Part shown: positions 36,714 through 46,149 of the stretch, one piece after another | How positions within the stretch are numbered: the first letter of the stretch is position 1 | How the letters are laid out: each line of letters opens with the position of its first letter | Source: Phycisphaerae bacterium | GTDB lineage: Bacteria > Planctomycetota > Phycisphaerae > UBA1845 > CAIVHJ01 | Assembly: GCA_022072405.1 (NCBI GenBank) | Contig: JAJVHX010000011.1 | Coordinates: forward strand, 1-64,000 | Reading direction: 5' to 3' | Length of the DNA: 64,000 nucleotides | Notes under the pieces: model-generated | What the model was told of the DNA's origin: nothing | Databases searched by the model: none | The model's input: only the letters and a program-made list of their open reading frames with translations | Program-made: the position numbers and the translations under genes

Positions 36714-37823
36714 TCAATGCGAAAAGTCGTTGCACATGGTCATAGAATCAAACTGCTGCCATTTGGGTGAATATTGATTATCAGCCAGAAACCCAACACA
36801 CCCGCTCAGGCTGTAGTAGCGATCACCCCACTCTTTCTTTTCGTATATTTCGCGTACATGTTTGCGCTCGACGTGGGAATCAATATATAACCACTGGGCA
36901 GTTTCTTCCTGATGATGTCGACCGACCAGGTTTGCTTCCGAGACGCCGGGTTGATCAACCACGCTGATGGCATCACTCGACATGAGGTCACCGTAAGGCA
37001 GCAAACCATAGTCGCTGGCTTCCGAGTAGAGGTAGGAGCCATTGGTTTCCGGCGGACCATATTCATCTTTGCCCCAGCCCAGGTGGTAGGCAGGTACGAT
37101 AGGCCGATGGCTTTTCACCTGGTAGCCCAGCATGCTGCCAGCTTCGGCGACATGTTTACTGTTGACTCTGTAATTGGCAATATACTCAGTCATCAACACC
37201 GTTTTTTCCGGCATGGTCAGTTGCGTCGAGTTGACGAAACGGTTGATCCGTTGGCCTCCAGAGGCCGCGTGGGTGAACTTGTTACGGGGCATGATCAGAC
37301 CGTTGGCGGCATAGGCGATCCGGCGGGCTTGGCGATCGGTGGGCGGATCATAGGGGGCGGTGCGATAGGGATCCGCCAGTACCTGTCCCGGTTCAATATC
37401 TGCATACTGATCGCCGGGGTTGGTGCGGGCGAGTCCGCCGCGAGGAATCTCCGGGCAAGTGAAGGAATTTTCCTTTCCAGCGCCATTTCCATACAGCATC
37501 CAGGACCAGTGAATATATCCATACAGGGCGTCCTGCGATCCGCTGTATTGTTCATCCAGATTTATCCGCCCCTCGGCATCGTTAGCGTAAAAATATGAAG
37601 CCGGATAAACATCATTGTACTGCCCCAGATAAAAATACATCATTTTGCCGACATCACTCAAATGGCTGGCACACACCAGAGTACGAGCCTGTTTACGCGC
37701 GCCGGATAAGCTGGGCAGCAGAATGGAGAGCAGCAGAGCAATGATCGCCACCACCACCAGTAGCTCAACCAGCGTAAAACCTGTAGATAGAGAACCTGAG
37801 CGTCGAAACAATTTCGTTCTCAT
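36714..37823 (-). CDS. Type II secretion pseudopilin-like protein
   Basis: A 369-residue protein with a prepilin leader: GFTLVELLVVVAIIALLLSILLPSL at about 16-40, with cleavage expected after Gly16, N-methylation of Phe, and the Glu5 of mature pilins present. The motif SGARKQARTLVCASHLSDVGKMMYFYLGQYND is the usual continuation in the large Phycisphaerae families of such proteins, which carry a long extracellular beta domain instead of a classic pilin head. Near the end is YIDSHVERKHVREIYEKK, a standard motif of the group. Individual function is unknown; the genome probably has many. GAGG lies before the ATG. Confidence 0.85.
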   Translation of the reverse strand: MRTKLFRRSGSLSTGFTLVELLVVVAIIALLLSILLPSLSGARKQARTLVCASHLSDVGKMMYFYLGQYNDVYPASYFYANDAEGRINLDEQYSGSQDALYGYIHWSWMLYGNGAGKENSFTCPEIPRGGLARTNPGDQYADIEPGQVLADPYRTAPYDPPTDRQARRIAYAANGLIMPRNKFTHAASGGQRINRFVNSTQLTMPEKTVLMTEYIANYRVNSKHVAEAGSMLGYQVKSHRPIVPAYHLGWGKDEYGPPETNGSYLYSEASDYGLLPYGDLMSSDAISVVDQPGVSEANLVGRHHQEETAQWLYIDSHVERKHVREIYEKKEWGDRYYSLSGCVGFLADNQYSPKWQQFDSMTMCNDFSH

Positions 37824-38260
37824 GAATAACCTCGCCTTGTATATGACAGGAAAAGTGTGATGATACCGCTTACAGTATAATTACCCCTGAAAGTAAATAT
37901 TCTATCAATAAGTAGTTCTGAAAGTGTATTAATGTTTTGTTGGTATTAAATAAACATCTGGTTAATGATCGATGTACATCACCATCACTGAGTATTCATC
38001 AACGGCATGTCCAAGTGGAGTTTTCGACAATCAATCTGATTTCAATGCTGGTCTTATTGAAGTAATACGGTTATTTTATTTCAAAGATAACAGTAAGGAG
38101 TGGGCGTAATTAACCTACGTACGCTTCGTCCGGGCAGATGTATTACTTGCTTCATTTCTCATTTTCCAACTTCAGTCGAAGTGTTTCTGGTGATATTAAC
38201 ATGCCAGAAAATTTAGGAATGGGTTTGTCAATTACATCATGGTGTAGTTGAACTCTGGAA
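37824..38260. other. AT-rich intergenic region
   Basis: About 440 bases between divergent genes, poor in GC compared with the surroundings. No gene is recognised; it should contain the promoters of both neighbours. Confidence 0.5.
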
Positions 38261-39061
38261 ATGGCGGGGCAGATGAAAATCGGATTGATCTTCGCGTATT
38301 GCTGTTGCGGATTGGTTTTGGGAGAACCAGCGCCTCCAACGACCCAGCCGGTATCGGAGAAAGACAGTAAACGGTTACTCCGCCAGGCCGAAGAAAAGAT
38401 GGTTCAATTCCGGGAAGCACATCCGCCCTCAGCCAATCGAGTTGAAACGGATATTGATACCTTTGATGATGAGGTGGATGATCTGGTACAGGGGCGCTAC
38501 CTGCAACTGGAATTGGAACTGGATACTAAGCTGCAAGCGGGTCAGCCGGTGACCCAACCGGTCCCGGACGATGCCGAAGCCGGACCGGCCAGTCATGTTC
38601 TGTTCCTGCTGAAAACCAATCTGTCCCGTCATTACAAAATTGAGGAGTATGCACCCCAGGATCTGGAATTTTACAATAAACAGTTACGGGTGCTGGAAAA
38701 TCTCCGCCGCGCCGAAGACGATCCGGAAGATATGCAGAGCCTTAATCGGGATATGACAGAAATTCGAGCCAAACTTAACCAGGTGCGTTCCGAATTCAAC
38801 GCTAAAGTTCGCCGATTACGCCACGAGCTGAATTTAATAGTGCCCACCGACTGGAAACCGCCAGCGGCCAATAAAAAGGGAATATGTACCTTCCATGCGC
38901 TGGTATTGCTGCAGGGTGCGACCTGGGATCGTGATACGCAGCTGCCGGTATTGCTGATCAGCGGTGAGCTGATCGAGACGATACAGACCACAAAATCAGG
39001 CCCACAGGATACTACTGCTGATGACCAGGCGGAACCATCAGCCAATGATAACAGCGACTGA
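38261..39061 (+). CDS. Exported protein of unknown function
   Basis: A 266-residue protein beginning with a signal-peptide-like stretch (MKIGLIFAYCCCGLVLG from Met5) and then a Pro/Thr linker. The body is highly charged and probably helical: KDSKRLLRQAEEKMVQFREAH, and about 135-190 (YNKQLRVLENLRRAEDDPEDMQSLNRDMTEIRAKLNQVRSEFNAKVRRLRHEL), a likely coiled coil. It ends in a short beta-rich segment and an acidic tail. Met1 (38261) and Met5 (38273) are both possible; the second has GGGG upstream. No family recognised and no operon partner. Confidence 0.6.
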   Translation: MAGQMKIGLIFAYCCCGLVLGEPAPPTTQPVSEKDSKRLLRQAEEKMVQFREAHPPSANRVETDIDTFDDEVDDLVQGRYLQLELELDTKLQAGQPVTQPVPDDAEAGPASHVLFLLKTNLSRHYKIEEYAPQDLEFYNKQLRVLENLRRAEDDPEDMQSLNRDMTEIRAKLNQVRSEFNAKVRRLRHELNLIVPTDWKPPAANKKGICTFHALVLLQGATWDRDTQLPVLLISGELIETIQTTKSGPQDTTADDQAEPSANDNSD

Positions 39062-39262
39062 TTTATTAAATTTGTTGCCAAGTTGATGATCGGCCCAGCT
39101 GTGTGCCAGCGGTCTACCCCTTCCGGGTGAATACCTCCACACATCCATGAGTTATAATACGCATCGTTATTCACAGCCGTCAGGATAGCGCGTCAGCGGC
39201 TGGGGCATGAGTAATGCTATACCCGGAACTTTGGATCGTGGCCCTTCGTCAGGATTGTCTTC

Positions 39263-40885
39263 ATGGAATTACTTCAAACTTTGCTGAAACAACCCTTATT
39301 TGTTCTGTTTGCGGTGATTGCACTGGGCACGCTGCTAGGGGCCGTCAAGTTTCAAGGGATCACGTTGGGACCGGCGGGGGTTTTTTTTGCAGCGTTGGTG
39401 TTCGGCCATTTCGGACACATCCTGCCGCACGAGTTGACCGAGCTGGGGCTGGTGCTGTTTGTTTATTCGGTGGGTTTACACGCCGGGCCTCAATTTTTTG
39501 GAATTCTGCGGAGTCGGGGATTGTCGTTCCTGCTGGTGGGTGTGACTTCGACGGCGGCGGGCGCGGTGGCTGCTGTGATTCTGGCCAAAGTGCTGGAATT
39601 ATCCGCCTCGATGACCGGCGGACTCTACTGTGGTGCGACAACCTGTACACCAGCGTTGGCAGCAGTGCTGGATGCCGTGCAACGCGCCGTGCCCGATCAG
39701 GCGACGATGGCTTCAGTGGGTTACGGTGTGGCTTATCCTTTCAGCCTGATTTGTGTGGTGGTGACAATCCAGGCGCTGCCGAGGATCATGCGGATCACTG
39801 CTGCTCGCGCGGCTGAACTATATCAACAGGAGCAGCAAGCTCAGACCCCGGTATTGGAAGAATGTTGTTTTCGATTGACCAATCCGAATTTTTTCGGTCG
39901 GACCATCGATGAACTGCAGGGATTGCATATCAGCCAGGCGGTGATTTGCCGGCTCAAACGTGCCGGCGTGATTCAATCGGCTCGGCCGCAGATTATTTTA
40001 CAGGCGGATGATGTGCTGCTGGCCGTAGGTCTGCCGGAGGAACTGGCCAAACTGGAGGCCGTACTGGGGGACGTGGTCGTCGAGAACATGGCTGACCCGA
40101 CAGGTGCAGTGAGCAGCGAGTTGGTGGTCGTCTCGCGCAAAGAAATTTATGGTAAAACGATGCGGGAAATGGCGCTGTGGGAGCGTTTTGGAGCGGTGGC
40201 GACAAGGGTGCGTCGTGGTGGAATGGAGTTTACGCCGCATGGCAGTCTGCAACTGGAGCCAGGGGATGTGTTGCGTGTCGTCGGGTCGCGCGAGGCGATC
40301 AACAGTACAGCCGAATTGATCGGCCGGGAAGAACGGCGTCTGGATGAAACCTCGATCATCACTTTCGCGGCAGGTATCGCACTGGGTGTGGCGGTGGGCT
40401 ATCTGCCCCTGCCTTTTATGGGCGAGGGTGCGCATCTGGGAGCAGGTGGCGGAGCGTTTCTGGTGGGGTTGGTGCTGGGTCATCTGGGCCATCTCGGCCC
40501 GGTGCGCATCTATGTGCCCAATGCTGCCAAACATCTGATGCGCGAGTTGGGGCTGGTGATTTTTCTGGCAGGTGCCGGCAGCCGGGCGGGTGAAAAATTC
40601 GTCTCCGTGGTGCAACAGAGCGGTGTGGAACTTCTGCTCGTCGGTGCGGCGATTACCATCGTGACCGTGAGCGTGGCTTTGTTTCTGCTCTTGCGTGTGA
40701 TGCGCTGGAATATACTCTCCGGCGGTGGGGCACTCAGTGCGTGTATGACCAATCCGCCGGGACTGGCGGCGGCCTCACAACTGGCTGATGCGGATGCGGC
40801 GGCGGTGGCCTTCGCCAGCGTCTACCCGGTGGGACTGATCGCCAAGATTGTACTGGCCCAAGCCATCTTTCTTGTGCTGCAGTAA
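39263..40885 (+). CDS. AspT/YidE-family (AAE) membrane transporter with two RCK_C domains
   Basis: A 540-residue protein with two Asp-Al_Ex-type membrane halves. The first (about 1-185) contains LGLVLFVYSVGLHAGPQFF and GGLYCGATTCTPALAAVLDA. The second (about 365-540) contains LGLVIFLAGAGSRAGEKF and GGGALSACMTNPPGLAAASQLADADAAAVAFASVYPVGLIAKI. Between them are two TrkA-C (RCK_C) regulatory domains of about 80 residues (ILQADDVLLAVGLPEELAKLE; LQLEPGDVLRVVGSREAINSTAEL). This is the layout of YidE/YbjL and aspartate:alanine exchangers. Substrate cannot be assigned. Single gene. Confidence 0.85.
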   Translation: MELLQTLLKQPLFVLFAVIALGTLLGAVKFQGITLGPAGVFFAALVFGHFGHILPHELTELGLVLFVYSVGLHAGPQFFGILRSRGLSFLLVGVTSTAAGAVAAVILAKVLELSASMTGGLYCGATTCTPALAAVLDAVQRAVPDQATMASVGYGVAYPFSLICVVVTIQALPRIMRITAARAAELYQQEQQAQTPVLEECCFRLTNPNFFGRTIDELQGLHISQAVICRLKRAGVIQSARPQIILQADDVLLAVGLPEELAKLEAVLGDVVVENMADPTGAVSSELVVVSRKEIYGKTMREMALWERFGAVATRVRRGGMEFTPHGSLQLEPGDVLRVVGSREAINSTAELIGREERRLDETSIITFAAGIALGVAVGYLPLPFMGEGAHLGAGGGAFLVGLVLGHLGHLGPVRIYVPNAAKHLMRELGLVIFLAGAGSRAGEKFVSVVQQSGVELLLVGAAITIVTVSVALFLLLRVMRWNILSGGGALSACMTNPPGLAAASQLADADAAAVAFASVYPVGLIAKIVLAQAIFLVLQ

Positions 40886-40965
40886 CTTAGCGGGTATTCT
40901 GCTGCCGAATCAGCGCGGTTTTCAGGGATGCAGACAATCAACCAATCTAGAGCCAGGAGCAGATG

Positions 40966-41769
40966 ATGAAAACGGCAACAGGATTGTTCTGGAGCGGAGT
41001 TGCAGCGGTGACCTTGATGGGTGCGGTGGGATGCGGCGGCGGTGGGGAGACGGTCAGCGCATACGGGGAATTTAATGTCAGCGAGTCATTTGAGGGGATC
41101 GATCAGGTTGGAATTTCGTGGCGGAGTGGCACCATAACGGTGCGCTTTGATGCTGAAGAGACGCAGCTCACCGCCAGCGGTGATACGTTTTCAACCGCCC
41201 GATCGATTGAATCAGCTGAAGCCGGGCTGGAGGCCATCGCCATCGACTGGGTGGTCAATCCGAATGATGCTTCGCAGGTGGTATTAACCTTTACCAGTCC
41301 GGGAGACAGCGGCTCGATTGCTCATGGCGGTAATGTCGAGGTGGTGATTCCCGGCGGGGTGGAGCTGGTGATCAGCACACAGTATGGTGATATCTGGATT
41401 GACGGTAATGTCGGGGAAACACGAGTGGATGTGCAGATCGGCTCGGTGCAGATCAGCAGCAGCAATGGCGATGTAGAAGTAACCAGCGAGAGCGGGAATA
41501 TTGATATCGAAGCACAGCCGGCGACCAATGGATCGATTCTGGCCAGTACGCAAGCAGGTACTATTCGTATTCTGGTACCCTCGGATTGGGCAGCCGGTCT
41601 GGATCTGCGCACGTATTTGGGCGCTGTGCAGGCGGATCTGGATTCTTTTACGGTGACCGATTTGAGTAGCACCACCAATAGTCTGACCGCGACCGTGAAT
41701 GGGGGCGGCGGGTTGGTAGACGCCAGCAGCGATGTGGGCACGGTTTTGTTCGGTCCGTTAGCAGAATAA
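40966..41769 (+). CDS. DUF4097-like lipoprotein
   Basis: About 267 residues. It starts at the second of two adjacent ATGs because GGAG lies 6 bases before it. The signal peptide ends AVGC-GGGG, giving a lipobox with Cys near residue 23. The mature part is a repetitive beta-strand array (VEVVIPGGVELVISTQYGDIWIDGNVGETRVDVQIGSVQISSSNGDVEVTSESGNIDIEAQ). This fits the DUF4097/head-GIN beta-helix found in bacterial surface lipoproteins. Probably anchored in the outer or inner membrane. Function unknown. A terminator follows. Confidence 0.72.
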   Translation: MKTATGLFWSGVAAVTLMGAVGCGGGGETVSAYGEFNVSESFEGIDQVGISWRSGTITVRFDAEETQLTASGDTFSTARSIESAEAGLEAIAIDWVVNPNDASQVVLTFTSPGDSGSIAHGGNVEVVIPGGVELVISTQYGDIWIDGNVGETRVDVQIGSVQISSSNGDVEVTSESGNIDIEAQPATNGSILASTQAGTIRILVPSDWAAGLDLRTYLGAVQADLDSFTVTDLSSTTNSLTATVNGGGGLVDASSDVGTVLFGPLAE

Positions 41770-41854
41770 CCAGCAGCAGGTATTTGGGCAGTATCCTTTT
41801 TAATGTGTGCGGGTGGTTAATTGCCGCTGTTGTATCAGCAGTGGCTAAGCACCA

Positions 41855-41873
41855 CACGGCTCATAGAGCCGTG
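41855..41873. repeat. Dispersed palindrome CACGGCTC/GAGCCGTG, copy 1
   Basis: Perfect 8-base stem with a 3-base loop in the context AGCACCACACGGCTCATAGAGCCGTGGCACA. A second copy with the same flanks is at 56899-56917. Both lie just after the ends of genes. Confidence 0.75.
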
Positions 41874-41913
41874 GCACACCGGATGGTACAGATTCAATTA
41901 AACCGCGCTCGCC

Positions 41914-41947
41914 AAAGCGGCAGCTTCGTCTGGCTGCCGCTTTTTTT
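41914..41947 (+). terminator. Intrinsic terminator, plus strand
   Basis: Stem AAAGCGGCAGC/GCTGCCGCTTT with an 8-base loop and a T tract to 41947, the likely end of the lipoprotein transcript. Confidence 0.88.
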
Positions 41948-41954
41948 AATGCGC

Positions 41955-41989
41955 AACAAAAACGCCCGCCGGATAAACCAGCGGGCGTT
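41955..41989 (-). terminator. Intrinsic terminator, minus strand
   Basis: Perfect stem AACGCCCGC/GCGGGCGTT. Read on the minus strand it is followed by TTTGTTG, placing it as the terminator of the minus-strand gene ending at 42056. Confidence 0.8.
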
Positions 41990-42055
41990 GATCATACCCA
42001 GCAGGCCTCATGGGTGTGGCGCCCGTATGGAGGGCCACTGAGATGATGACGAACA

Positions 42056-44812
42056 TCACTCTATAACTGAAATACCTTGTTGATCAACATAAATTACAGC
42101 AGACCCAATATTAATTTTCCATTCCGGCCAGTAGGGACTGCCCTGTCGATGAACCAATTTGACCACCGGCAGGTCGGAAAATTCAAGCCCTGCTTCTTCG
42201 GCAGCCTGCTTCGCCAGTTTAAGCGCTTTATCTGACTGAATAGGCAGATAAGCTTGCGGCTGGGCGGTCCAGCTGGCTTCCAGAAAATGGCCATCCGCCG
42301 CATCAATCAATACGATCACTACTGTCTGGCGGTTCACCGCCTTGCGTTGCAGTACAGTCGGGAACTGAACAGCACTGCTCAGAAGAGTATCGGCCTTGTT
42401 ACTAGCCGGCTCGTTTCGGCTGGTCAGCTTGGAGGTGGCCGGCTTTACCATAGTCGAAGTAGACAGCGGACGGTTGAAGGGGATGACGAAATAATCGTTA
42501 CCGCTTTCACTGGTAACACGCAAGGGTTTACCGGCCACTGTGCCAGTGAAGATGGCGGCGAACTGCTCATCGTAGGGCAGCAGTTGCTCATTCACACCAT
42601 CAATGGCGGCCTGAACGATGATTTTATCAGCTGAATCATCATCGCTCATGGTGGATCGGCCATTACTGACCGGAACCGCCTCCGCAGTAAAGTCGGCCGC
42701 TGCCAGAATAGCGAGTTCCTGGTCATCAAAGCGTGCAGGAGAATCCACCAGCGTCAGGTTGACGTCGGTATCATCAGCCGGCGGTTCGACCACGGCGAGA
42801 TATTTTCCGTTATAAGGATCGCCTGGCTGGTTGAGCGGTAGATAATAAGTGGAGAGGAATTGGCCAATGGTCTTGAAACTGTTTTCACCCAGACCACCGG
42901 GCACCGGGTCATTAACCCAGAATCCGTAAACCGTCAGATCAGTGGGTAGCGGATAGGCCGGTACGTTGGTGAGCAGGCCGCGAACCGCCATCCAGTTGGT
43001 GTAATTTCCGTAAGCGGGAACTGCCGCGGGGACGTTAACCGGTGAGCCGGGTTCGTGTCCACCATAGATCGAGCCAACCGGATAGTTGATCCACTGGGCG
43101 ATGATCTTGATCATCGTGGCGGAATCAACGTTGCTGTTCACGGAGAAATTGTAACCATACTGCGTAACGGGCAGCGGTCGCAACTGCTGGATCGTATTTT
43201 TCATCCCAACGGCATCAAAATAGGGCAGCGCGGGATTGCCGTTACGACTCGGCAGGCCGGCGTAGAGCGTACTCTGCGAGTGCTGTGGCAAGGCTACGGG
43301 TGCGGGATCGTTGTCGCTGTCCCACCAGATCCAGTCGAGGACCATACCCGCAACGGCCGGTCCGGCGTTCTGCTGCTGAACGGGTAGCGTACCACCTTCG
43401 GCAACATAATTGGGGAACTGGTCGAGATTCAGCAGATTGACGGGCAGTCCCAGCAAGGCAAAGAAAGGATGAACATCCAGCGGAGTCACCAGACCGTCGA
43501 GATTGGCATCAGCGGCACATCGAGCGGTGCTGTCGCTGGATTCCGGACCAGCCAGCGTGATCAGGAAGGGATCCAGATCACTGCCATCGACGGTCGTGTC
43601 GTTATTCACATCACCCATCGTGCAGGTGATATCAACCGGGCGGAACAGCAGTGTAAAAGGTTCCGAGGCAGCGTAGCCACTGGATCCCAGGTCATGCAGC
43701 ACGAAATTGATTCGCCAGAGAGTTCGCAGCGGATCATAAGCCGGATCGGTACTATCAATATGGAAGATGGCATGCTCGTGAAAATCCGGGGCACCCAGCA
43801 GCCAGGTATCTCCGATCACATTCAGAACATCGCTAAAGAGCGGAGTCCACAGCTTGATGCCGCCATCTTTACCGACCAGTTCAACAATAATCTGCGCTTC
43901 AGGAGCCAGGGTGTAGAAATCTTCCAGGGGTTCGTCCGCGTCGAGGTTTTCCCAGCCGGGTTCGTCGCCCGTCCAACCCTCCAACAAGCCGCTGACAGGA
44001 TCGAGGGCACGGATTTCATCCAGTTCGGCTTCGATGGTCACCTGGCTGGCACTGCTGTGGCCGACGATGATGTCGCCTTCATGTTGATGGTCGCCCCATA
44101 AAGGTTCGCAGATTACATGATCATCCTCGGTGGCCAGGCCATCAAAATTGCAGTCGGCGGCGCAGCGTTGTTCGGCAGTATAGGCACCCGGATCGACCAC
44201 CAGAAGTTCAAACAGTTCGTGATCTTCATCATTCAATACATCATCACCATTGAGATCGCCTGTGGTACAGGTGACATTACGGTATAGGATGGTGAAAGGT
44301 GAGCTGTCGGTATAACCATATCCCAGGCCGTTTTCCGTCAGTTTCATGGTCGCCCGCCAGCCGGTACGCAGCGGATCGAAACCCGGATCGTTGCTCTTGA
44401 TGTGCCAGATCCAATGTTCATGCAGATCATCACCGGAACCCAGATATTGAATATCTCCGGGATTTTTCAACTGCTGAAACTGGGGCGTCCAGAGCAAAAA
44501 GGCCGGATCAAACTGCACCACTTCCAGGAAAATTTCAGCACCTGGATCCAGGGGATAGAGGTTGTGGGGAGGATCAGGATTGATCACCAGATCAAAGCCG
44601 GGATTATTATCCGTCCAGCCCGGAAACAAACCGCTGGAAGGATTGAGCAGTTTGATCGGCGGATTGCCCGTTAACATGAAGCCCCCGACATTGAGCTGAT
44701 CGGTCGAGGTGGTACCAATCCAGATGTCGCCCGCATGCTGGGCAAAGGTCAGGGTCGGGGCGATCAGCAACCAGGCCCCGGCCAGCAGAAACTTGTGACG
44801 ATTGAAAAACAT
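42056..44812 (-). CDS. Exported protein with duplicated module and dockerin-like repeats
   Basis: The open frame starts at 44866, but the ATG at 44812 has AAGGAG upstream and gives a clean signal peptide (FLLAGAWLLIAPTLTFA-QHAGDIWIG). About 918 residues. Two homologous modules of about 215 residues follow one another. Each starts (H)xGDIxxG, contains LHEHWIWHI or FHEHAIFHI and FDPLRTxWR, and ends in a calcium-loop pair typical of dockerin-type repeats (CTTGDLNGDDVLNDEDHELF; CTMGDVNNDTTVDGSDLDPF; each with a second CAAD-N-DGL loop). The third part (about 490-910) has neither module and contains a peptidase-like papain/PCP-style region only by loose impression. Function unknown; probably a surface protein. 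Confidence 0.7.
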   Translation of the reverse strand: MFFNRHKFLLAGAWLLIAPTLTFAQHAGDIWIGTTSTDQLNVGGFMLTGNPPIKLLNPSSGLFPGWTDNNPGFDLVINPDPPHNLYPLDPGAEIFLEVVQFDPAFLLWTPQFQQLKNPGDIQYLGSGDDLHEHWIWHIKSNDPGFDPLRTGWRATMKLTENGLGYGYTDSSPFTILYRNVTCTTGDLNGDDVLNDEDHELFELLVVDPGAYTAEQRCAADCNFDGLATEDDHVICEPLWGDHQHEGDIIVGHSSASQVTIEAELDEIRALDPVSGLLEGWTGDEPGWENLDADEPLEDFYTLAPEAQIIVELVGKDGGIKLWTPLFSDVLNVIGDTWLLGAPDFHEHAIFHIDSTDPAYDPLRTLWRINFVLHDLGSSGYAASEPFTLLFRPVDITCTMGDVNNDTTVDGSDLDPFLITLAGPESSDSTARCAADANLDGLVTPLDVHPFFALLGLPVNLLNLDQFPNYVAEGGTLPVQQQNAGPAVAGMVLDWIWWDSDNDPAPVALPQHSQSTLYAGLPSRNGNPALPYFDAVGMKNTIQQLRPLPVTQYGYNFSVNSNVDSATMIKIIAQWINYPVGSIYGGHEPGSPVNVPAAVPAYGNYTNWMAVRGLLTNVPAYPLPTDLTVYGFWVNDPVPGGLGENSFKTIGQFLSTYYLPLNQPGDPYNGKYLAVVEPPADDTDVNLTLVDSPARFDDQELAILAAADFTAEAVPVSNGRSTMSDDDSADKIIVQAAIDGVNEQLLPYDEQFAAIFTGTVAGKPLRVTSESGNDYFVIPFNRPLSTSTMVKPATSKLTSRNEPASNKADTLLSSAVQFPTVLQRKAVNRQTVVIVLIDAADGHFLEASWTAQPQAYLPIQSDKALKLAKQAAEEAGLEFSDLPVVKLVHRQGSPYWPEWKINIGSAVIYVDQQGISVIE

Positions 44813-44862
44813 TTTACCGACTCCTTTTTTTGTAAAGAATAAATGTTGATAAACGCTGCAAC

Positions 44863-45690
44863 TCAAAAGCCCACTTCCGGATCGTACTGGTTATGTCGCC
44901 AGACGATGTAGGGCGGTGGACCGATGGTGCTCTGGGCCTCGTCCAGCCAGTAGGTCTGACGGAATTCGAGGCGGTCGACATGGGTGTCGAAATAGGCGTA
45001 ATTGGCCCGCTTGATATGTCGTTCCAATTGCAGCTCCCGTCGGGGAGCCAGCTCCGGATCGGCGAACCATGATTCCGGATGGACATGATCAGCGGTCGGA
45101 AAATCCGTATCCGGATTGGAAGGGTCGCCCTCCGCGATTTCCACCATATAGACGGTGGCGAAGGGGCGATAGATCATGGCGAGAGTGTTGTACGGGCCGC
45201 GATTGCCGAATTTATCCAGTTGGAGCTGGCACTCGATGGGTTCTGGAGGTGGGGGATAGGAATAGACCGTAAAGGAATTGGATGCGTAACTGGTTTTGCG
45301 ATAGACCGGCTGGTTCGGATCTCCGTCTACAAATGACCAGGGCGTGTTCCAATAGGGGCTATGATCCGAAGGGCAGCGTGCAATGCCCGTGCCCTTGCCA
45401 TACAACTCCGCCAGTTGCACGACCCAGCTTTTCAGCGGTTGATCGACCCCGCCGTGCATCAGTCCCGCACTGGGAATCTGCTCGAAGGGATCATTCTCGG
45501 CGTAGAGCAGGGCCACTGTCATCAGGCTGCGCAGGTTGCTGGCACAGACGACGGAACGACCCTGCTCGCGGGCATTATTGAGCGTGGGCAACAGGATGGA
45601 GATGAGCAGCGCGATGATCGCAACCACTACCAGCAGCTCGACGAGCGTAAAGGCAGCGTTCGACCACCGCGGATAGCGCGGCACGTACAT
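44863..45690 (-). CDS. Type II secretion pseudopilin-like protein
   Basis: A 275-residue protein with a prepilin leader AAFTLVELLVVVAIIALLISILLPTLNNAREQGRSVVCASNLRSLM (about 12-57). Unusually it has Ala rather than Gly before the Phe, which prepilin peptidases accept less well. The C-terminal part contains HIKRANYAYFDTHVDRLEFRQTYWLDE, the closing motif of this Phycisphaerae protein group. It sits directly upstream of the exported dockerin-like gene, whose start (44812) lies 48 bases past its stop, so the two may be co-transcribed. Confidence 0.85.
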   Translation of the reverse strand: MYVPRYPRWSNAAFTLVELLVVVAIIALLISILLPTLNNAREQGRSVVCASNLRSLMTVALLYAENDPFEQIPSAGLMHGGVDQPLKSWVVQLAELYGKGTGIARCPSDHSPYWNTPWSFVDGDPNQPVYRKTSYASNSFTVYSYPPPPEPIECQLQLDKFGNRGPYNTLAMIYRPFATVYMVEIAEGDPSNPDTDFPTADHVHPESWFADPELAPRRELQLERHIKRANYAYFDTHVDRLEFRQTYWLDEAQSTIGPPPYIVWRHNQYDPEVGF

Positions 45691-45742
45691 GGGCTTAACC
45701 TCAGTTAATGGAAGAGTGAAGAAGACTCGCCGATCAGAAGAA

Positions 45743-46057
45743 TCAGGCGATTAGAGGTGGCCCGCGCGAGAGGAATCGCCAGTGGCTGGCGGTTGGGGAG
45801 AACTGGGGGGGATCAGCATCAATAGCTTTCCAGGTATCACTGATGATCAAGGAGCAACTGAACACCAGCGTGGTGGTCATCACCGGCGCTGTCAGACATA
45901 ATTGACAGGTTGGATCAACGGTGTGTGACGCTGGGTTGGAATGATGGTCAGGCGTTGATTCAGCGTGATCATGGTGGTGCCAGAGCGGAATCGGCACGAC
46001 CATCGTCGGCAAAATCAGACCTAAATGCAGTAGTGAAATTAATAAGCGTCGAATCAT
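45743..46057 (-). CDS. His-rich DUF2946-like small exported protein
   Basis: A 104-residue protein. An N-terminal signal or anchor (RRLLISLLHLGLILPTMVVPI) is followed by a His-rich stretch (WHHHDHAESTPDHHSNPASH), then CQLC and a second hydrophobic stretch, ending FLSRGPPLIA. The His-cluster / CxxC / C-terminal RGPP layout resembles the DUF2946 family of putative metal-linked membrane proteins. Metal binding is plausible and otherwise unproven. A 15-base palindrome lies just before its ATG. Confidence 0.55.
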   Translation of the reverse strand: MIRRLLISLLHLGLILPTMVVPIPLWHHHDHAESTPDHHSNPASHTVDPTCQLCLTAPVMTTTLVFSCSLIISDTWKAIDADPPQFSPTASHWRFLSRGPPLIA

Positions 46058-46065
46058 CGTAGTTC

Positions 46066-46080
46066 CATAGTAATACTATG
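46066..46080. promoter_or_regulatory. Operator-like palindrome before the His-rich protein gene
   Basis: Perfect 7-base arms CATAGTA-A-TACTATG, 8 bases upstream of the ATG at 46057. It overlaps a TAATAC direct repeat spaced 10 bases (46071-46086). Such dyads are typical of metal-sensor or BlaI-like repressors. The regulator is unknown. Confidence 0.4.
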
Positions 46081-46149
46081 TAATACGATAACTGTTGGGG
46101 GGTAGTTCGTCAATAGAAGATCTGATATTCAGAGTGAATTAACCAGGAG

